From positions 1 to 6,221 of the forward strand of contig PXEK01000013.1 of NCBI GenBank assembly GCA_003564735.1: a stretch of 6,221 nt of DNA, given 5' to 3'. Under the pieces are notes generated by a model. That model saw only the letters and a program-made list of their open reading frames with translations. It searched no databases and was not told where the DNA came from. Origin of the DNA: Cryomorphaceae bacterium. GTDB lineage: Bacteria > Bacteroidota > Bacteroidia > Flavobacteriales_G > Salibacteraceae. Positions 1 to 6,176 of this stretch are shown here, piece by piece; position 1 is the stretch's first letter; every line of letters begins with the position of its first letter. The position numbers and the translations under genes are program-made.

Positions 1-2249
1 AGCCCGTCGTTGCCTTCGGGAAGTTCACCGGCGTATTGGGGTTGGTTCTGACCGGTATCTTTAAAAATTTTATCAATCTTGGCTTTTACTTCCTTTTCAA
101 GTCTGTGCTCCTTAATGTACAATTCACATTGTTGATCGATAGCGGCGTTCATAAAATAGCCCAACAGCATGGGCGCCGGACCGTTGATGGTCATGGAAAC
201 CGACGTTGTGGGAGCCGCCAAGTTAAAGCCTGAATACAGCTTTTTGGCATCGTCAAGGCAACAAATGGAAACGCCTGAGTTACCGATTTTTCCGTAAATA
301 TCAGGGCGATGCGCGGGATCATGACCGTACAGGGTCACCGAATCAAAAGCAGTGGACAATCTGGCTGCGGGCATTCCCTTACTCACGTAGTGAAAACGCT
401 TGTTGGTGCGCTCGGGACTCCCCTCACCGGCAAACATTCGCGTGGGATCTTCACCGGCGCGCTTAAAGGGATAAATCCCCGCAGTGTAAGGGAATTCACC
501 CGGTACGTTTTCCTGAAGCGTCCACCGTAAAATATCACCCCAAGCTTGGTACTTGGGCATGCACACTTTTGGGATTTGCGAGCCGGATAAAGACTCGGTA
601 TGTGTTTGAATGCGAATTTCTTTATCGCGCACTTGGAATACGTATTCGGGGTTTTTGTAAAGTTGCCTTTTGGCTTCCCAGTTTTTTATCGTTTCCCAAT
701 TGTAGGGGTCGAAGTCCATTCTCAACGAATCGAATTCGGCTTTGAGCATTTTAAGGGTCTCCAACTTTTCCTTGGAGAGACCGGCTTGTTCAAACTCTTC
801 TTCCCAATCGGCACCATCGTTGCCCAACGGCAAGTTACACCCCGATAGTGTTTCCATTGCGGTGTAGAGGCCGTGCAACTTTTTGGCTACCTCGGCTTGT
901 TTTCTCGCTTTATCGTCGTAAGCACGATTGTTTTCAGCAATTTCACTGAGGTACCGCGTGCGTTTGGGTGGTATGACGAATATTTTTTCACTCTGTTTGG
1001 TTCCCGCTGCAAATTCAGATTTAAAATCTGTCTTGGTACGCTCTGCAATAATATCCATCAACTTGCGGTACAAGGTATTCATGCCGGGATCGTTAAACTG
1101 GGAGGCAATGGTTCCGATTACGGGTAAATCTTCATCCTTGGCTTCCCACAGACCGTGGTTGCGCTTGTATTGTTTTTTCACATCGCGAAGGGCATCCTGC
1201 GCTCCTCGCTTGTCAAATTTGTTAATGGCCACGATATCGGCAAAATCGAGCATGTCGATTTTTTCGAGTTGTGTGGCCGCTCCGAATTCGGGAGTCATTA
1301 CGTAAAGGGAAGCATCACTGTGATCGGTAATTTCGGTATCGCTTTGACCGATGCCGGACGTTTCCAAAATAATGAGATCAAAACCCGCGACTTTAAAGAG
1401 GTTCACGGTTTCTTGTACATATTTGGAAAGGGCGAGATTACTTTGACGTGTGGCGAGTGAACGCATGTAAATGCGGCTGTTGTTGATGGCATTCATTCTA
1501 ATCCTGTCCCCCAACAATGCACCGCCGGTTTTTCGTTTCGAGGGATCAACCGAGATAATTCCCATGGTTTTATCCTGCGTATCGAGCAAAAACCGCTGAA
1601 CCAATTCATCAACGAGTGAAGATTTACCTGCTCCGCCGGTTCCCGTGATTCCCAAAACGGGTACGCTGCTTTCCTCGGCGATTTTATCCACCTTTTCGAA
1701 TATGGATTTATGCCGCTCGGGGAAATTCTCGGCTGCCGATATCAATCGCGCCAGTGCCGGAACGTCCTTTTTCTTTACGGCCTCAATATCGGCGTTTACT
1801 TCTTTACCCAAGGGGAAGTCGGCTCGTTTCACCAGGTCGTTAATCATACCTTGCAACCCCATTTTACGACCGTCATCGGGGTGGTAAATTCGCTCAATGC
1901 CGTATTTGTGGAGCTCTTCGATTTCCTCGGGCAGTATGGTGCCGCCGCCCCCGCCGAATATCTTGATGTGACCCGCGTTGCGCTCATTCAGCAAGTCGTA
2001 CATGTATTTGAAGTATTCGATGTGTCCGCCCTGATAGCTTGTCATGGCAATGGCTTGTGCATCTTCTTGAATGGCGCAGTTCACCACCTCATCAACGCTG
2101 CGATCATGACCGAGGTGAATAACCTCACAGCCTGTACTTTGAATGATGCGACGCATTACGTTGATAGCGGCATCGTGACCGTCGAACAAACTCGCGGCCG
2201 TTACAATTCTGACGTTGTTTACGGGTTTATATATTTCGGGTTGCTTCAT
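1..2249 (-). CDS. icmF: Fused isobutyryl-CoA mutase IcmF (B12 domain + G-protein chaperone + mutase), C-terminus cut by window edge
   Basis: IcmF interconverts isobutyryl-CoA and n-butyryl-CoA with adenosylcobalamin and carries its own GTPase chaperone, which gates cofactor loading and repair; it is cytosolic. I translated 749 residues from ATG 2249; the frame is open to the left edge. Residues 11-145 are the B12-binding domain: Asp23-Gly-His25 (lower-axial His motif, with Ala28 where many B12 proteins have Gly), SYQGGH at 71-76, and a Gly run at 99-103. Residues 195-410 are the MeaB/MeaI-like G domain: P-loop GTGGAGKSS at 203-211, ETSGIGQSD at 296-304, NKFD at 343-346. From about 530 the mutase large-subunit domain begins (SGSQIPK 555-561, FPYTAG 586-591, RMFAGEG 604-610, FHYVS 619-623). 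Phe606 appears to align with the methylmalonyl-CoA mutase substrate Tyr (YAG to FAG), which favours the isobutyryl-type subfamily (inference). Family members are roughly 1,050-1,150 residues, so about a third is missing. No Shine-Dalgarno; an ATG 8 bases upstream is out of frame and stops at once. Confidence 0.93.
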   Translation of the reverse strand, partial: MKQPEIYKPVNNVRIVTAASLFDGHDAAINVMRRIIQSTGCEVIHLGHDRSVDEVVNCAIQEDAQAIAMTSYQGGHIEYFKYMYDLLNERNAGHIKIFGGGGGTILPEEIEELHKYGIERIYHPDDGRKMGLQGMINDLVKRADFPLGKEVNADIEAVKKKDVPALARLISAAENFPERHKSIFEKVDKIAEESSVPVLGITGTGGAGKSSLVDELVQRFLLDTQDKTMGIISVDPSKRKTGGALLGDRIRMNAINNSRIYMRSLATRQSNLALSKYVQETVNLFKVAGFDLIILETSGIGQSDTEITDHSDASLYVMTPEFGAATQLEKIDMLDFADIVAINKFDKRGAQDALRDVKKQYKRNHGLWEAKDEDLPVIGTIASQFNDPGMNTLYRKLMDIIAERTKTDFKSEFAAGTKQSEKIFVIPPKRTRYLSEIAENNRAYDDKARKQAEVAKKLHGLYTAMETLSGCNLPLGNDGADWEEEFEQAGLSKEKLETLKMLKAEFDSLRMDFDPYNWETIKNWEAKRQLYKNPEYVFQVRDKEIRIQTHTESLSGSQIPKVCMPKYQAWGDILRWTLQENVPGEFPYTAGIYPFKRAGEDPTRMFAGEGSPERTNKRFHYVSKGMPAARLSTAFDSVTLYGHDPAHRPDIYGKIGNSGVSICCLDDAKKLYSGFNLAAPTTSVSMTINGPAPMLLGYFMNAAIDQQCELYIKEHRLEKEVKAKIDKIFKDTGQNQPQYAGELPEGNDG

Positions 2250-2283
2250 AATATCATTGTGTTTTATTGCCGTTATGTACCGG

Positions 2284-2308
2284 TTACAAGTGTAATAAAA
2301 ACGTTTTT
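2284..2308. promoter_or_regulatory. Two short palindromes overlapping the icmF proximal promoter
   Basis: TTACA-AG-TGTAA (2284-2295) is an inverted repeat with perfect 5-base arms lying across the candidate -7 box. One base further on, AAAAACGTTTTT (2297-2308) is a perfect 12-base palindrome inside the -33/-7 spacer. Their position suits operator half-sites for a repressor of icmF, for example a TetR-type acyl-CoA-responsive regulator. No regulator is in the window, and AT-rich palindromes of this size also arise by chance. Confidence 0.3.
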
Positions 2309-2316
2309 CTTCGCAA
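2287..2316 (-). promoter_or_regulatory. Candidate proximal icmF promoter (TTG-N19-TACACTTG)
   Basis: Read on the minus strand, TTG (2316-2314), a 19-base spacer and TACACTTG (2294-2287) match the Bacteroidota layout of a -33 TTG and a -7 TAnnTTTG, with one mismatch in the -7 box. Transcription would start near 2280, giving a leader of about 30 bases before the icmF ATG at 2249. It is the only site upstream of icmF with both elements at proper spacing. Not verified experimentally. Confidence 0.45.
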
Positions 2317-2466
2317 TGTTTAACGAGAGTGTTGAATTTAACTGCCCGGGTCAAAATGCACCGTCAAACTCGACCTTCAACCTCAACGGATTTCAGATTT
2401 TCATTAGTCGGTCTGTTCCCGGCCTGAAGTCGGTTTCGTCACCCCCAACCTCTCCTTATAAGTCTG

Positions 2467-2474
2467 CAAAAATA
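2467..2474 (-). promoter_or_regulatory. Candidate distal icmF -7 element (TATTTTTG)
   Basis: The minus strand carries TATTTTTG, a perfect TAnnTTTG match, about 220 bases upstream of the icmF start. No TTG is found at the usual -33 spacing. If used, it would produce a leader of about 210 bases. It could be a second promoter or chance in an AT-rich stretch. Confidence 0.25.
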
Positions 2475-2763
2475 CAATTATTTATCGGTTGTCTATATTG
2501 ACATAAAAGTGCCCTGAGGATGAATTTGGGAGAGGCGGATAAAGAGGGATGAATCTTATTTGAGAGAGTATTGAGGCGGGGGGATTTTTTTGATTTCGCT
2601 GCGGGAAAAGGTAAGTGATCGGAATTTGCAATCGCTCTTTACATGGCGCTCATTTGGTTTTTAGACGAACTGATTTTACCGGAAAGCTTGGTAGTAAGAT
2701 AAACCTATCTAAAAAAACACCCCCCGTTATTAACTCAAAAACCAACTCCTCCGTACTGTTTGG

Positions 2764-3972
2764 CTATGCCATCTGCACCGGCCAATAATCCTCAAATCCA
2801 CCCGTTTTCAAGGATTTCTCAAACTCTTCTTTCGTACTTAGGCAAGCGTCTAACTCCTTCGTGATTTCAGCCGCTGAAATGTGCTGACCTATAAACACGA
2901 TTTCGTTTTTACGGTCGCCGTAAGTAGTGTCCCAATTTTCTTCAATCGTAGATTGGTTCTCAACAAACATGGCGTGTTTTGACCTATCGGCAAAACTCAT
3001 GCTGCTCCACCACACACCGGCACTATCGGCGCGACGAGAACCACCGGCCTGACTCCAAATCAAAGCTTGTGCGGGTCGGGACGAAAGCCAAAACAAACCT
3101 TTGCTACGTAATACCCTCTCGGGGAATTTAGTTTGCACAAACGCCCAAAACTTATCGGGGTCAAACGGTCTCCTGCTGCGATACACAAACGAGCTGATCC
3201 CGTATTCTTCAGTTTCGGGGGTGTGCTCGTCCTTGGCAAGCTCGGCGGCCCACCCTGCACTTTCTTCGGCCTTTTCATAATCGAAAAGACCTGTATTCAA
3301 AATTTTATTAAGCGGCACTTTTGAGTGCGAAGTTTCAATAATTTGTGCACCGGCGTTAAGTTTACGCAAAGTAGCATGAAGCAACTTTCGTGTTTCGTCA
3401 TCCACCAAGTCAATTTTATTAAGCAAAATGATATCGGCAAACTCCACTTGATCGGTAAGCAAATTCACGATAGTTCGGTCATCACCCTCAATATCCGTCA
3501 AATTCCGCTGCTCCAGCTTTTCGGCACTTCCAAAATCCTTGAAAAAATTAAAAGCATCTACTACCGTTACCATAGCATCGATGTAACTAAACCGCGATAA
3601 ATCAACGCTATTATCCTCACTTACAAAAGTAAAAGTTTGAGCTACCGGAATAGGTTCACTAATACCCGTACTCTCAATCAGCAAATAATCAAACTTATCC
3701 TGCTTGGCCAAACGCTCCACTTCAATGATTAAATCCTCACGTAGCGTACAGCAAATACAGCCGTTACTCATTTCTACCAACTTTTCCTCGGTTTTCGAGA
3801 GTTGATTTTCACTTTTAATCAGGTCGGCATCAATATTCACCTCACTCATATCATTGACAATCACCGCCACTTTTAGTCCCTCTCTGTTGTGCAAAATGTG
3901 ATTGAGAAGAGTGGTTTTACCTGCCCCTAAAAAACCGCTGAGTACCGTAACGGGTAATTTATTTTGAACCAT
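2764..3972 (-). CDS. COG0523 (CobW/YciC/ZigA-like) GTP-dependent metallochaperone
   Basis: This is a 402-residue G3E-family GTPase, a cytosolic metal-delivery protein; family members hand Zn, Co or other ions to client enzymes. Visible motifs: P-loop GFLGAGKT at 13-20, metal-binding Cys72-Ile-Cys74-Cys75, Glu100-Ser-Thr-Gly with SEP at 105-107, and guanine-specificity NKID at 185-188. Residues about 258-395 form the CobW C-terminal domain with the YciC/ZigA-type pattern (YRSRRPF at 264-270, a [10 protein letters not shown] block, WSQAGG, GDR-NE-VFIGQ). That pattern favours a zinc chaperone over the cobalamin-pathway CobW. There is no His-rich linker. The frame stays open upstream to a GTG at 4089, but those 39 extra residues look nothing like the family and would swallow the promoter, so ATG 3972, five residues before [16 protein letters not shown], is the start. 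AGAAGG lies only 3 bases before the ATG. The nearby Fur/Zur-like repeat suggests induction in zinc starvation (inference). Confidence 0.94.
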   Translation of the reverse strand: MVQNKLPVTVLSGFLGAGKTTLLNHILHNREGLKVAVIVNDMSEVNIDADLIKSENQLSKTEEKLVEMSNGCICCTLREDLIIEVERLAKQDKFDYLLIESTGISEPIPVAQTFTFVSEDNSVDLSRFSYIDAMVTVVDAFNFFKDFGSAEKLEQRNLTDIEGDDRTIVNLLTDQVEFADIILLNKIDLVDDETRKLLHATLRKLNAGAQIIETSHSKVPLNKILNTGLFDYEKAEESAGWAAELAKDEHTPETEEYGISSFVYRSRRPFDPDKFWAFVQTKFPERVLRSKGLFWLSSRPAQALIWSQAGGSRRADSAGVWWSSMSFADRSKHAMFVENQSTIEENWDTTYGDRKNEIVFIGQHISAAEITKELDACLSTKEEFEKSLKTGGFEDYWPVQMA

Positions 3973-3986
3973 AATCCTTCTATTGG

Positions 3987-4001
3987 TGCAATAATGTTGC
4001 A
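3987..4001. promoter_or_regulatory. Candidate Zur/Fur-family operator (TGCAA-N5-TTGCA)
   Basis: The 15-base sequence TGCAATAATGTTGCA has perfect TGCAA/TTGCA arms and fits the 7-1-7 layout of Fur-superfamily boxes, with 6 of 7 positions symmetric. Its centre (3994) coincides with the predicted transcription start of the COG0523 gene and its right edge overlaps the -7 element, an ideal place for repression. COG0523 genes of the YciC/ZigA type are commonly Zur-regulated, so Zur is the likeliest binder; that is inference from site shape and gene family. Confidence 0.5.
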
Positions 4002-4007
4002 AAAGTA
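4000..4007 (-). promoter_or_regulatory. -7 promoter element of the COG0523 gene (TACTTTTG)
   Basis: The minus-strand octamer is a perfect TAnnTTTG match lying 27 bases upstream of ATG 3972, which predicts a transcript start near 3994 and a leader of about 20 bases. A good -33 TTG is not present, which could mean an activated or weak promoter. It supports the short start over the GTG at 4089. Confidence 0.55.
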
Positions 4008-4225
4008 AAAGTTTATCGGAACTAAAGATGTATTTTTCCGAATTTAACCGCGGAATTAACATGAAGTTCCTTTTTTTGGTCAGAACCACACCCCATTTGC
4101 TACCCTGCTATAAAACAACAAACTAAAGCACCTAGTGGAAATTGAAAGCCATGACAAAAAATTCAGGTTTAACATCGTTTTCCGATTAAAAACATCTTCT
4201 ATAAAGTCAGCTACGAACGTTTTTT

Positions 4226-4233
4226 TAAGTTTG
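4226..4233 (+). promoter_or_regulatory. -7 promoter element of the lipoprotein gene (TAAGTTTG)
   Basis: A perfect TAnnTTTG octamer lies 40 bases before ATG 4274, predicting a start near 4240. No clear -33 TTG is present. An imperfect inverted repeat, AAGTTT (4227-4232) and AAACTT (4244-4249), spans the presumed start. A perfect 7-base AT inverted repeat, AAAAATT (4257-4263) and AATTTTT (4267-4273), abuts the ATG; there is no Shine-Dalgarno sequence. Confidence 0.5.
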
Positions 4234-4273
4234 CTCCAAATCAAAACTTTAAACGCAAAAATTGAAAATTTTT

Positions 4274-5506
4274 ATGAGTAAGAATTGGAAAAAATTAATG
4301 AACGTATTCACCTTCACCGTAATAGGAGCTCTTTTCATCACAGCGTGCAGCAGTGACGATGAAGATGATGTTACACCACCCGGCGATAATGATCAACTCA
4401 GCGGTGAAGTTCAGTATTTAAACGGAACTATCAGTGAAAACACAGTACTCAAGCGACAAACCCACGACCCGGATGAGGCCGACTATATTATGGACGATGA
4501 CGTAACGGTAGAGGCGCAAGTAACCATAGAGCCCGGGGTGCGCATCGAGGTTCTAGAGGATGTGCGTATGGAAATTGACGAAGGATTTCTGAGTTCTGAA
4601 GGTTCTGAAAATGAACCTGTGCTCTTCACAGTTCATGAACCCGCTGCCGGATACAAATGGAGAGGTATCTTTTTTCGCACCTCTGATCAACGTAACCTAT
4701 TGCAGCATACAAGAATTGAGCACGCCGGAAGTCGCGATCTCAATGCTTCAATTCATCGCCACGAAGTGAATGTGGGGGTAAATGAAGGTGCGCGTTTATC
4801 CGTAAAACACTCTGAATTTGCTCACAGCGGTGACTACGGAATTTACGTGGAAGAAGAAGCTGATATTCCGGAATTTGAAAATAATACTTTTGAGAATAAT
4901 GAAGGTTCTGCCATTCTGGTTCACGCCGATAACGTGCATGCAATGGATGAAGCATCAACCTTTTCAGGAAACGGTCACGACGGTGTTGAAGTCAGGGGCG
5001 GTGACGTTGTTGAAGAATCAACCTGGGGCAAATTAACCCGCGGGGCTAGTTACTTTATTTCTGACGATATAGATATTGAAGAGCCTTTAACCATTACCGC
5101 CGGAGCTTTTTTCGAAATGGCCTACGATGTAAGAATCTCGGTTGAAGAAAACGGTTATTTGAATGCTCAGGGAAACGAGGGCGATTTAATCCGGTTCACT
5201 TCAGCGGATATACCGGCAGGACAAAAATGGAGAGGAATAGTATTCGCCACCGTAAACAATAACAACCATTTAGACTATGTTCACCTGGCTCACGGCGGCA
5301 GTAGCGATTTGCACGGTACGCACGGTGAAAAAGCCAACGTGGGAACTCGAAGAGCTGATACTTTCTTTAAAATCAGTAACAGTATGATTACGGACAGTGA
5401 CGGCCACGGTATTGCCATTCGAGACTTGGACGGCATAAATTACGATGTTGAAAATAATAACAATCAGTTCAGCAACAACGCTCAGGATGATATTTACATT
5501 AACTGA
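4274..5506 (+). CDS. Predicted surface lipoprotein with two beta-helix-like repeat halves, function unknown
   Basis: This 410-residue protein begins with a lipoprotein signal: basic n-region (KNWKK), hydrophobic core, then lipobox FITAC with Cys25 as the lipidated residue. Cys25 is followed by SSDDEDD, matching the acidic lipoprotein export signal that takes Bacteroidota lipoproteins to the outer face of the outer membrane. After an acidic, Pro-containing linker, the body consists of two related halves sharing KWRGI (128-132 and 318-322), a His-Ala/Gly-Gly-Ser-x-Asp-Leu block and an Asn-Val-Gly. Asn-rich FENN/FSNN turns and short beta strands suggest a right-handed parallel beta-helix, a fold used for polysaccharide binding or cleavage and for adhesion. 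No catalytic motif is recognisable. The protein is strongly acidic with about 17 His, so metal or glycan binding is conceivable. A TTG at 4262 is in frame, but ATG 4274 puts the charged n-region at the N-terminus and is preferred. Monocistronic: divergent upstream neighbour, terminator 21 bases after the stop. Confidence 0.9.
   Translation: MSKNWKKLMNVFTFTVIGALFITACSSDDEDDVTPPGDNDQLSGEVQYLNGTISENTVLKRQTHDPDEADYIMDDDVTVEAQVTIEPGVRIEVLEDVRMEIDEGFLSSEGSENEPVLFTVHEPAAGYKWRGIFFRTSDQRNLLQHTRIEHAGSRDLNASIHRHEVNVGVNEGARLSVKHSEFAHSGDYGIYVEEEADIPEFENNTFENNEGSAILVHADNVHAMDEASTFSGNGHDGVEVRGGDVVEESTWGKLTRGASYFISDDIDIEEPLTITAGAFFEMAYDVRISVEENGYLNAQGNEGDLIRFTSADIPAGQKWRGIVFATVNNNNHLDYVHLAHGGSSDLHGTHGEKANVGTRRADTFFKISNSMITDSDGHGIAIRDLDGINYDVENNNNQFSNNAQDDIYIN
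4520..4777 (+). repeat. Lipoprotein internal repeat, copy 1
   Basis: This encodes residues 83-168 of the lipoprotein. It aligns with copy 2 at a spacing of 189-190 residues with one single-residue gap. About a third of positions are identical by eye, including a Thr-Ile...Gly...Glu...Asp-Val-Arg stretch, Phe-Thr, Ala-Gly, KWRGI, Ser-x-Asp-Leu and Asn-Val-Gly. The shared DNA AAATGGAGAGG marks the best-conserved core. Confidence 0.75.
5090..5344 (+). repeat. Lipoprotein internal repeat, copy 2
   Basis: This encodes residues 273-357, the counterpart of copy 1. The hypervariable part after KWRGI differs (Asn-rich NNNN here, SDQRN in copy 1), while the following His/Gly/Ser-x-Asp-Leu block and Asn-Val-Gly are kept. 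The divergence indicates an old duplication rather than a recent tandem copy. Confidence 0.75.
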
Positions 5507-5527
5507 TTTTCTTGAGTTGATTAAACT

Positions 5528-5561
5528 AAAAAGCCGCTTGCTAAAACAAGCGGCTTTTTTT
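5528..5561 (+). terminator. Intrinsic terminator of the lipoprotein gene
   Basis: A perfect 10-base stem AAGCCGCTTG (5531-5540) / CAAGCGGCTT (5547-5556) with a 6-base CTAAAA loop is flanked by A residues on the left and a run of seven T (5555-5561) on the right. It begins 21 bases after the TGA. The A/T flanks make it potentially bidirectional, so it could also stop transcription coming from the right. Confidence 0.93.
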
Positions 5562-5626
5562 ATTTCCAAGTCATTGGAAGATGAAAAATACGGGCTGCGT
5601 CAAAAACGTAACATCCCCAATACCCT

Positions 5627-5636
5627 TTCACGTGAA
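5627..5636. repeat. Perfect 10-base palindrome TTCACGTGAA
   Basis: This is a self-complementary decamer with a CACGTG core in otherwise featureless non-coding DNA, 66 bases after the terminator. It could be a protein-binding site, but no nearby promoter gives it a role; chance is a fair explanation. Confidence 0.3.
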
Positions 5637-5771
5637 TTGTGAGTTAACACGATAAGTCAAAAATCGATTAACTGCATTAAAGTAAATTCATAACCTTAAA
5701 TGAACCTGAGGTTTCATAAGCACTCATGGTTTTGAAAACTCAATAATCAAACTTCAAATTAATAAAGCGAA

Positions 5772-6176
5772 TCAAGGGCTAAAATCGGAGGTGAATAAAA
5801 GCGGCGGCCATTTTCCCAAAAACATGAACAAGCAGTCCTTTAGTTGATCTGCCTTTACCTGCTCTTTGAAAGTCTGTTTTTTCGATTTACCAATTGAATA
5901 AAAACTCAATAGATTGACATACCGAAGATACAATTCTTGAAAAAAGTTTATCAGCTGCTTTGTTCCACTTTTTTCCCATTGAGTTTGTCCTTTAACAGCT
6001 TTGACCGGGGTCAACATTATCGCCCCCTTTTCCTTTTCAAGTTTAGCAAAAACCATTTTGTTGCGGTAAATCTTATTTCCGGAGAAACATCGGTGATGTA
6101 TATTAGACCATGCTTGTTTAAAAACGGTAAGGTCATTAACAAAAACGAAAGTTATGAGTCTCTCCGGACTCCTCAT
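5772..6176 (-). CDS. Possible small hypothetical protein (weak call)
   Basis: A 134-codon frame runs from ATG 6176 to TGA 5772. The product would be basic and soluble, with a Lys-rich middle (KLEKEK, KSKKQTFKEQ) and a C-terminus containing FLGKWPPLL. I recognise no domain, signal peptide or membrane segment. Codon use is not absurd for a Bacteroidota gene, but there is no identifiable promoter or ribosome site, and an 80-codon frame overlaps it on the other strand. It could be a real orphan gene, a decayed gene, or chance. Confidence 0.22.
   Translation of the reverse strand: MRSPERLITFVFVNDLTVFKQAWSNIHHRCFSGNKIYRNKMVFAKLEKEKGAIMLTPVKAVKGQTQWEKSGTKQLINFFQELYLRYVNLLSFYSIGKSKKQTFKEQVKADQLKDCLFMFLGKWPPLLFTSDFSP

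Larger units (their letters stand above)
2250..2763. other. 514-base non-coding gap between icmF and the COG0523 gene
   Basis: No frame on either strand looks coding. The one long plus-strand frame that enters this gap continues from antisense to icmF and is a shadow. The gap holds the two icmF promoter candidates. It also has a purine-rich plus-strand stretch around 2517-2583 ending in six G followed, after an A, by seven T. On the minus strand just past the COG0523 stop there is a G-run followed by a T-run (2712-2726), but it has no hairpin arms and is not a convincing terminator. I saw no B12-riboswitch box despite icmF being a B12 enzyme. Confidence 0.7.
3973..4273. other. Divergent intergenic region between COG0523 gene and lipoprotein gene
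   Basis: This stretch separates two divergently transcribed genes. It carries the COG0523 -7 box and operator-like repeat at one end and a lipoprotein -7 box at the other, about 220 bases apart. The middle (4030-4220) is AT-rich with no coding frame beyond an artefactual N-terminal extension of the COG0523 frame. No second TGCAA-N5-TTGCA repeat is visible near the lipoprotein, so shared control is not shown. Confidence 0.65.

Noticed and set aside
36..1887. Several plus-strand open frames of 65-125 codons
   Set aside because: All lie antisense to the continuous icmF frame and arise from its codon bias.
1710..2501. 263-codon plus-strand open frame
   Set aside because: It is antisense to the N-terminal half of icmF, whose B12 and P-loop motifs are unmistakable on the minus strand; the plus-strand translation resembles nothing and continues into non-coding sequence.
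2705..2730. Terminator after the COG0523 gene (minus-strand G-run then T-run)
   Set aside because: There are no complementary arms to form a hairpin, so the T-run alone is not enough.
2250..2763. Cobalamin riboswitch ahead of icmF
   Set aside because: No B12-box-like sequence or matching stem arrangement was seen on the minus strand; icmF is a B12 user rather than a typical riboswitch-controlled synthesis or uptake gene.
3060..3600. Small frames on both strands within the COG0523 gene
   Set aside because: They are shadows of the COG0523 coding sequence, which has all family motifs in its own frame.
4740..5642. Minus- and plus-strand frames overlapping the lipoprotein gene and its terminator
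   Set aside because: They overlap a gene with a clear lipoprotein signal and internal repeats; one runs straight through the terminator hairpin.
6156..6171. Hairpin GAGTC / GACTC near the right edge
   Set aside because: A 5-base stem without a T-run fits neither a terminator nor a known RNA element and is expected by chance.
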